DNA of 64,000 bases from the NCBI GenBank assembly GCA_020846005.1, contig JADLEQ010000043.1:1-64000 (forward strand), in the 5' to 3' direction. This DNA comes from Polyangiaceae bacterium. GTDB lineage: Bacteria > Myxococcota_A > Polyangia > Polyangiales > Polyangiaceae. The translations under genes and the position numbers were made by a program. Below, one piece after another: positions 59,221-64,000 of this stretch; within the stretch, counting starts at the first letter, position 1, and every line of letters begins with the position of its first letter. The notes under the pieces were generated by a model that was not told the DNA's origin, did not search any database, and was given only the letters and a program-made list of their open reading frames with translations.

Positions 59221-59838
59221 TCAGGCCGTGGGCCGCGCCCCGGAGTACCGCCACCGGCTTGCGGCCGCACCCAGGCCGAGCAGCGCGAGCGCCACGCCCA
59301 GCGCGATCCCGCCCTCTCTGCGCCGCGCTGCGCGGGTCGCCTCCCAGCTCGCGCGCGCCTCCGCCGCGCTCTCGCGGACCGCCGCCGCCCGCGCGGCGAC
59401 GACCTCGCCCGTCGCCGGGGATCCCAGGGATTCGAGCAGCGGATCGATCGATCGCGCGGCCTCCTCGTGGGACGCCCGCGCCTCCGCCAGGAAGTCCGGC
59501 GCGGACGCGAACCCGTCGCCGAAGCGCAGCCCGCCGAGCAACGCCACGCCGGCCCCCGCGAAGGTCGCGAGGAGCCCGACGATGGAGACCGCCGACGCGA
59601 CGACCCCGCGACGTGGCTCCGGGAGGCGCGGCGCGCCGAAGAGCGCGCGGCGCGCCGCCCACGGCCCGAACACGGCAGCGACGACCGCCAGCTCGCCGAG
59701 CGCGCCGTCGAGCTCGAACTCCACGCCGATGGAGCGGAGCGAGGTGAGCACGACGATCAGCGCGACGAACCCAGCCGCGAGGAGCAGCCCGTCGATCCAG
59801 TCGAACGCCAGCGAGCGAGCCGGGGACTTGGCGGACAC
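59221..59838 (-). CDS. membrane protein of unknown function
   Basis: 205 aa, start GTG at 59838. Four hydrophobic helices: about 12-32 (IDGLLLAAGFVALIVVL), 42-60, 75-100 (VASAVSIVGLLATFAGAGVALLGG) and a last one at 175-195 (GIALGVALALLGLGAAAS), separated by an Ala/Glu-rich soluble stretch. Between the histidine kinase and the CAP lipoprotein genes on one strand. No family recognised. Confidence 0.55.
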   Translation of the reverse strand: MSAKSPARSLAFDWIDGLLLAAGFVALIVVLTSLRSIGVEFELDGALGELAVVAAVFGPWAARRALFGAPRLPEPRRGVVASAVSIVGLLATFAGAGVALLGGLRFGDGFASAPDFLAEARASHEEAARSIDPLLESLGSPATGEVVAARAAAVRESAAEARASWEATRAARRREGGIALGVALALLGLGAAASRWRYSGARPTA

Positions 59839-59929
59839 CGAAGCCAGCCTAGCGCGGAAGCGCGGCCCGCGGGCCTCCACGCGCGGGAGCGCCGGCGAGG
59901 GGGGCAGCGCGGGGTGGGCAGCGGCCGCG

Positions 59930-61255
59930 TCACTCGTCCGCGGGCACCGCGGGCACCCGTAGCGTGAACGTCGAGCCGTCGCCGAGCCGGCTCTCCACGC
60001 ACACGTCGATCTGGAGCAGCCCCGCGAGGGTGCGCACCACGGCGAGGCCGATGCCGGCGCCGCCGTGCTCGCGCACGGCCGAGCCGTCGACTTGCACATA
60101 CGGCTCGAAGATGCGCCCGAGATCGGCCTCGGCGATCCCGCGCCCCGTGTCGCTGACGGAGAGGACGACATGCCCCCTCTCCCGCGCCGCGGCGATCGTC
60201 ACGCGCCCGCCATCGGCGGTGAACTTGATCGCGTTGGCGACCAGGTTGACGAGGATCTGCTCGAGCTGCTGCCGATCGGTGCGGAGCAGCGGGAGCTCGG
60301 AAGCCAGCTCCGAGCGGATCTCGAGATCTCGAGCGCCGACCACGCGCCGCCCCGTCTCGGCGACGCCCTGGACCACCTCCCGGGCGTCCACGGCGGACAG
60401 CGTCACCTCGTGGCGAAGCGCCTCGGCGCGCGCCAAGACGAGCAGGGAGTCGATGAGCTCGAGCAGGTCCGTCGCGCTCTTGCGGATGGTCGTCGTCGCC
60501 TCGGCCTGGCGCGGCGTGAGCGGGTCGTACACGCCCTCGAGGAGCAGCTCGCCCATGCCCAGGATGCCGTGCAGCGGCGTTCTGAGCTCGTGGGTGACGT
60601 TCGCCGTGAACTCGCTGCGCGTCCGCCCCGCCTCGACCAGCTCGCGGGCGCGCGCCGCCAACGCGCGCTCGTTGTCTCGCAGCCGCCCGACCATCGTCGC
60701 GACGTACAGGCCCGGCGCGAAGGTCGACACGCCCATCACCAGGACCAGCACGACCACGTGGGCGGTGGTGACGGAGTCCGGCCCGGGCACGAGCGGCGGG
60801 ACCGCCGGCAGCGCGCCCACGTGCACGGCGACCGCCATCGTCGCGTAGAACACGAAGCAGCCGAGCACGACCGTCGCCGTGAGCCCCACGTTGGTGAGGA
60901 GCGCCATCACGGCCACCTCGATGAAGTAGAGCGAGACGAGCGGCGACAGGATGCCGCCGGTGAAGTACACGGCGCCGGTCATCACGACGACGTCGGCGAG
61001 GATGTTCAGCGCGGAGAGCTCTACGAGCCACCAGCGCCAACGCCAGGCGGCCAGGGCCAGCGTGTTGGTGGCTACCTTCGCGCCTACCAGGACGTACGCC
61101 CACGGGCCCCCGGGCAGGATGCCGCCCACGTCGGCGGCGACCGTGACGCCGAGCAGCGCCAGCACCGTGCCGTAGCCGGTGACGATGCCGCCCGCCAGCT
61201 TGGGCCGAAACTCCTCGCTCGCGACCTCCGCGATGAACGCGGGCCAGCGGATCAC
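59930..61255 (-). CDS. sensor histidine kinase
   Basis: 441 aa. N-terminal half has about six transmembrane helices with short loops and no large periplasmic domain, so an intramembrane or cytosolic stimulus is likely. HisKA H-box NVTHELRTPLHGILG with phospho-His222, then HATPase: N-box LVNLVANAIKF, G1 VSDTGRGI and G2 GAGIGLAVVRTL. GTG at 61255 overlaps the response-regulator stop (GTGA), a classic two-component pair. No output domain is encoded in the regulator, so the signal probably goes to a further partner. Confidence 0.92.
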   Translation of the reverse strand: MIRWPAFIAEVASEEFRPKLAGGIVTGYGTVLALLGVTVAADVGGILPGGPWAYVLVGAKVATNTLALAAWRWRWWLVELSALNILADVVVMTGAVYFTGGILSPLVSLYFIEVAVMALLTNVGLTATVVLGCFVFYATMAVAVHVGALPAVPPLVPGPDSVTTAHVVVLVLVMGVSTFAPGLYVATMVGRLRDNERALAARARELVEAGRTRSEFTANVTHELRTPLHGILGMGELLLEGVYDPLTPRQAEATTTIRKSATDLLELIDSLLVLARAEALRHEVTLSAVDAREVVQGVAETGRRVVGARDLEIRSELASELPLLRTDRQQLEQILVNLVANAIKFTADGGRVTIAAARERGHVVLSVSDTGRGIAEADLGRIFEPYVQVDGSAVREHGGAGIGLAVVRTLAGLLQIDVCVESRLGDGSTFTLRVPAVPADE

Positions 61256-61635
61256 GCTGGCAGCAGGCGCTCGATGCTGGCGAGCATGGCGCTCATCTGG
61301 AAGGGCTTTACCAGGTAGGCGTCGGCGCGCAGCTCGTCCCGCGCGTAGCCCTGGTCGCGCTTGCCCTGGAGCACCGCGCTCATCAGGACGACGGGGGCCC
61401 GCACCTTCGACTCCGGGCGCTTCAAGTCGAAGCACACCTCGAAGCCGCTCTTCAGCGGCAGCAGGACATCGCAGAGGACGAGATCCGGCTCGACCATGCG
61501 GGCGTACTCGACGCCGTCCACGCCGTTGGTCGCGGAGATCACGTGGTAGCCCTTCGCCGTGAGGAAGTCCCCGATCATCCGGAGCCCGACCGGGTCATCC
61601 TCGATGACGAGGATCTTCTTGGCCTGATCGCTCAC
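61252..61635 (-). CDS. single-domain response regulator
   Basis: 127 aa, receiver (REC) domain only. Phospho-acceptor Asp56 in LVLCDVLLP, acid pair Asp13/Asp14, Ser86 and Lys110 in LVKPF are all in place. GTG at 61635 is preceded by GAGAGGT. With no DNA-binding output domain it must act by protein-protein contact or phosphotransfer. First gene of the six-gene minus-strand run; two tandem arrays lie upstream. Confidence 0.93.
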   Translation of the reverse strand: MSDQAKKILVIEDDPVGLRMIGDFLTAKGYHVISATNGVDGVEYARMVEPDLVLCDVLLPLKSGFEVCFDLKRPESKVRAPVVLMSAVLQGKRDQGYARDELRADAYLVKPFQMSAMLASIERLLPA

Positions 61636-61724
61636 GATTACCTCTCATGATACCACGCCACCACGCAGTCGGCTCCCGGTCTCATCGCCGCGCGATCCCG
61701 GCCGCCTGGCCGATCGCGCCGCGG

Positions 61725-61784
61725 CTGGTGTCGCCGCTGGTGCCGCCGCTGGTGCCGCCGCTGGTGCCGCCACTGGTGCCGCCA
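61725..61784. repeat. 12-nt tandem repeat, five copies
   Basis: Five units of CTGGTGCCGCCG with minor changes (the first CTGGTGTCGCCG). On the minus strand in one frame it would read Gly-Gly-Thr-Ser repeats, like linkers in myxobacterial surface proteins, so it may be decayed coding sequence. It lies in the 486-bp gap between the response regulator and the small membrane-protein gene. Confidence 0.8.
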
Positions 61785-61815
61785 CGAGGCTGCCGAGTTG
61801 CATGAGCGGCCGCGT

Positions 61816-62088
61816 GACGCGCCCGCGTGATGGGCCCGGGTGACGCGCCCGCGTGATGGGCCCGCGTGACGAGTCCGCGCGACGAGTCCGCGTGACCAGT
61901 CCCGGCGACGAGCTCCGGTGACGAGCTCCGGTGACGAGCTCCGGTGACGAGTCCGCGCGACGAGCTCCGGTGACGAGTCCGCGCGACGAGTCCGCGCGAC
62001 GAGTCCCGGCGACGAGTCCCGGTGACGAGTCTCGGTGACGAGTCCCGGTGACGAGTCCCGGTGACGAGTCCGCGTGACGAGTCCACGT
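61816..62088. repeat. 13-nt tandem repeat, 21 copies
   Basis: Twenty-one consecutive 13-nt units, 273 bp in all. The dominant forms are GACGAGTCCGCGC, GACGAGCTCCGGT and GACGAGTCCCGGT; the first four units alternate GACGCGCCCGCGT and GATGGGCCCGNGT. The first six bases are best conserved. Thirteen is not a multiple of three, so it is not built as a protein repeat, although the cycling frames stay open. There are no spacers, so it is not a CRISPR array. Position: 180 bp upstream of the response-regulator start and 33 bp after the stop of the next gene. Confidence 0.92.
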
Positions 62089-62121
62089 GACGCCGCGGGG
62101 GGCGCTGCCGGGGGCCGCTGA

Positions 62122-62646
62122 TCACTGGTGCTTGGCGGTGATCCGCAGGTTCGGGAGGACCAGGCGCTTCGCCGGGTCCTCGAGCGCTGTCGTGATCGCG
62201 AGCTCGTCGATCCCCTCCGCGGGGACCGCGAGATCGCAGTCGAGCGGGTTCCACGACGGGCTCCCCTCCGTGCGCGCGCGGCCGACGGTGATGAGCTCGC
62301 AGCGCAGCGTCGCCACGTCCTTCCCGCCGCGGCGGCCGACCGCGGTGAGCAGCACCCGGTTCGAACCGTCCGCGTCGAGCGAGTCCGCGGCCGCCACGAA
62401 CGCGAGCTTCCCGCCGCTCACCTTCACGGGCGCGGACATCGTGCCGAAGGAGCTCACCGCGAACGTGTGCGCGTCGGCGCCGCCCCACTTCCTCCACAGG
62501 GCCCGCCCGACCAGCGCCGCGATCAAGAGCACGACGACGACCCTCCCGACGATGCTCCAGGGCGAGGCGCGCTCGACCGCGCTTCCCCCGGTGGGGTCGA
62601 GGTGGGGGCCCGAGGGGGCTTCCGGCTGGGATTGAGTGTGCTGCAT
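62122..62646 (-). CDS. single-pass membrane protein of unknown function
   Basis: 174 aa. A short Pro/Ser/Gln N-terminus precedes one hydrophobic helix (about 31-50, IVGRVVVVLLIAALVGRAL). The following soluble domain (about 60-170) is beta-rich and has two cysteines (LRCELITVGR, DCDLAVPAEG), suggestive of a small extracytoplasmic fold with one disulfide. No family recognised. 7 bp after the MYXO-CTERM protein stop on the same strand. Confidence 0.55.
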   Translation of the reverse strand: MQHTQSQPEAPSGPHLDPTGGSAVERASPWSIVGRVVVVLLIAALVGRALWRKWGGADAHTFAVSSFGTMSAPVKVSGGKLAFVAAADSLDADGSNRVLLTAVGRRGGKDVATLRCELITVGRARTEGSPSWNPLDCDLAVPAEGIDELAITTALEDPAKRLVLPNLRITAKHQ

Positions 62647-62653
62647 GGCGGAC

Positions 62654-64000
62654 CTATCGCGGCGGACGAACGGCGCGCCGCCCCGTGCGGCGCGCGAGCC
62701 CGAGGCCGCAGACTAGCGCGAGGAGCCCGCCGCGGGGCGGGCCGCTCGCAGCAGGGACGCGGCACGCGCAGCCGCCCTCGTCGGCGCTCGCTCCGCCCGC
62801 TGACGCTGCGGCGCCTCCACCCGCGTCGGCGCCGACGGCGCCGGCGCCGGCCGTGCCGCCCGACGGCGCCCCCCCCGAGGATGCGCCGCCCGACGGCGCC
62901 CCTCCGCTCGACGTCCCACCGGACGGCGCGCCCCCGCTCGAGGCGCCGCCGCTCGAGGCGCCGCCGCTCGAGGTGCCGCCGCTCGAGGTGCCGCCGCTCG
63001 AGGTGCCGCCGCTCGAGGCGCCGCCGCTCGAGGTGCCGCCGCTCGAGGCGCCGCCGCTCGAGGCGCCGCCGCTCGAGGTGCCGCCGCTCGAGGTGCCGCC
63101 GCCGCTCCCATCGTCGTGCTCGCGCGCTCCCACGTCGGGCGCGCCGTCGCTCGGTCGCGGCTGGGCGGTGCCCGGCGCCTCCACGGTGCGACCGGGCGGG
63201 TGGAAGAGCGGCGACGCGAGCGGCTGCGGGAACGGGTGGCCAGCAGGGCTCGCCGGGGCCGCGATCCCGGCGCCACGGAGCGGGCTCGCGGCGGACGGTG
63301 TGAGATCGTGCGCGGCGAGGTCGACGAAGGCCGGGTCGGTGCCGACCACGGTGTCCGTCCACGTGTCGGGGATCGCCGTGTGGGACGGCGTGACCCAGTT
63401 GTGGCTGCCAAAGATCGCCGAGCCCCCACCCACCCAGTCTGCCTCCACCTCGCGCACCAGGATCGCCGAGCCCCCGCCCTCCACGTAGAATGCGTTGCCG
63501 TGCGCCTCCAGGCTCTCGATGCCGTCGAACAAACGGAACACCGCCGACCCGCCCGCCTGCTGGATCACGGTGTTGTGGACGAATCGATATCGTCCCCGCG
63601 TCTCGCCGGTGCCGTCCCCACCGAATCGCGCGACCGGGAAGGTGTTGCGCTTGTAGAGCACGTTCCCGACGATGTCGGAGTGTTCGCGCGCGAGATCGGG
63701 ATCCTGGCCGTCGGGGCCGATGAGCTCGAGCTCGTGGTAGAGCGCGCCCTCGATCCAATTGTAGTAGATCTCGTTCCGCTCCGCGCGTGACTTCACGGCG
63801 TTCCCGCCGTTCGTGTCGTGCACCCAGCAGTGCTGCATACGGAAGACCGAGCCGGGGTGGGCCGTCTCGTCCGTCGCCATGTAGATGGAGTGATCGTACG
63901 TGCCGTCGCCGGCGTGGTGCACCTCGACGTACTCGAGGAGCAAGCTCCCGGAGTCCTCGTCGGCCCCGAGGATGCCGTGCTGGGGGCAGTCGTGCACCAC
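62654..64000 (-). CDS. parallel beta-helix surface protein with MYXO-CTERM tail (5' end outside the window)
   Basis: 448 aa visible; the 5' end lies beyond base 64000. The N-terminal visible part is a right-handed beta-helix type domain with repeating coils (EYVEVHHAGDGTYDHSIYM, RYRFVHNTVIQQAGGSAVFRLFD, SLEAHGNAFYVEGGGSAILV). This fold is common in carbohydrate-active and surface proteins. A Gly/Ser linker of about 16 pentapeptide repeats follows. The C-terminus is a MYXO-CTERM-type sorting signal: Glu-Gly-Gly-Cys-Ala-Cys, a hydrophobic GLLALVCGLGLA and a twin-Arg basic end. This anchors proteins on the myxobacterial surface. Catalytic role unknown. Confidence 0.8.
   Translation of the reverse strand: MVHDCPQHGILGADEDSGSLLLEYVEVHHAGDGTYDHSIYMATDETAHPGSVFRMQHCWVHDTNGGNAVKSRAERNEIYYNWIEGALYHELELIGPDGQDPDLAREHSDIVGNVLYKRNTFPVARFGGDGTGETRGRYRFVHNTVIQQAGGSAVFRLFDGIESLEAHGNAFYVEGGGSAILVREVEADWVGGGSAIFGSHNWVTPSHTAIPDTWTDTVVGTDPAFVDLAAHDLTPSAASPLRGAGIAAPASPAGHPFPQPLASPLFHPPGRTVEAPGTAQPRPSDGAPDVGAREHDDGSGGGTSSGGTSSGGASSGGASSGGTSSGGASSGGTSSGGTSSGGTSSGGASSGGASSGGAPSGGTSSGGAPSGGASSGGAPSGGTAGAGAVGADAGGGAAASAGGASADEGGCACRVPAASGPPRGGLLALVCGLGLARRTGRRAVRPPR
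62863..63109. repeat. 15-nt coding repeat encoding Gly-Gly-(Thr/Ala)-Ser-Ser
   Basis: About 16 in-frame copies of a 15-nt unit (CTCGAGGTGCCGCCG on the plus strand) within the next gene. They encode the flexible linker GG(T/A)(S/P)S ahead of the sorting tail. Confidence 0.85.

Noticed and set aside
61816-62088. CRISPR array
   Set aside because: Units are contiguous with no unique spacers, the period is 13 nt and there are no cas genes nearby.
61682-62497. 271-codon minus-strand frame across the tandem arrays
   Set aside because: It consists mostly of the 13-nt repeat read through cycling frames plus antisense of the next gene; no start, signal or domain supports it.

Overview
This is 64 kb of very GC-rich chromosome that I read as coming from a myxobacterium (Myxococcota, probably the Polyangiales/Sorangium side). 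The clearest sign is a truncated surface protein at the right edge with a MYXO-CTERM-type sorting tail: Gly-Cys-rich motif, hydrophobic stretch, twin Arg. Supporting signs are many Gly/Ser-rich lipoproteins, Cys-rich repeat lipoproteins, a TSP3-repeat outer-membrane protein, three formylglycine-generating-enzyme-like lipoproteins, a PP2C-cNMP fusion and a coupled response regulator/kinase pair. I see no insertion sequence, integrase, phage or CRISPR array. The window looks like ordinary chromosome with many poorly described envelope genes.

Layout. 0-15.6 kb: a GC-rich tandem repeat, a lipoprotein with three DsbA-like domains, purB, htpX, a beta-propeller/phosphoesterase lipoprotein, a D-2-hydroxyacid dehydrogenase, FGE-like lipoprotein A, nhaA, an OmpA-like lipoprotein, an MBL-fold hydrolase, a TerB-like protein, and a yqgE/FGE-like B pair. 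15.6-21 kb: tRNA-Ala(CGC), dnaK, a geranylgeranyl-reductase-family flavoprotein and a large lipoprotein. 21-31 kb: a membrane protein converging on an rluA-type pseudouridine synthase, then minus-strand envelope genes, a FecR-like lipoprotein, the PP2C-cNMP phosphatase and radC. 30-35 kb: a minus-strand chain (TSP3/OmpA protein, HEAT-repeat protein, xseB, cinA-like) joined by four-base overlaps. 35-37 kb: divergent murA-hisG, also overlapped. 37-43 kb: Gly/Ser lipoprotein, FGE-like C, a ComEA-like HhH protein, an 81-aa conserved protein, a lipoprotein and ygiQ. 43-50.6 kb: an 11-nt tandem array, a SpoIVB (S55) peptidase, a lipocalin-like/rifampin-phosphotransferase-like pair and two decayed genes. 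50.6-55.5 kb: boxC with a small coupled gene, a five-repeat Cys-rich lipoprotein and a large lipoprotein. 55.5-61.6 kb: six minus-strand genes (response regulator, histidine kinase, membrane protein, CAP lipoprotein, M18 aminopeptidase, M19 dipeptidase). 61.6-64 kb: two short tandem arrays, a single-pass membrane protein and the partial MYXO-CTERM beta-helix protein.

How they fit together. Housekeeping genes (purB, dnaK, murA, hisG, radC, xseB, htpX, tRNA-Ala) are interleaved with cell-envelope genes. Ten adjacent gene pairs overlap by exactly four bases (ATGA or GTGA), which suggests widespread translational coupling, including between genes with no obvious shared pathway. The least explained items are the three FGE-like lipoproteins that lack the copper-site cysteines, the triple DsbA protein, the lipocalin/phosphotransferase pair, the small boxC partner, and intergenic tandem arrays with 11- and 13-nt periods.
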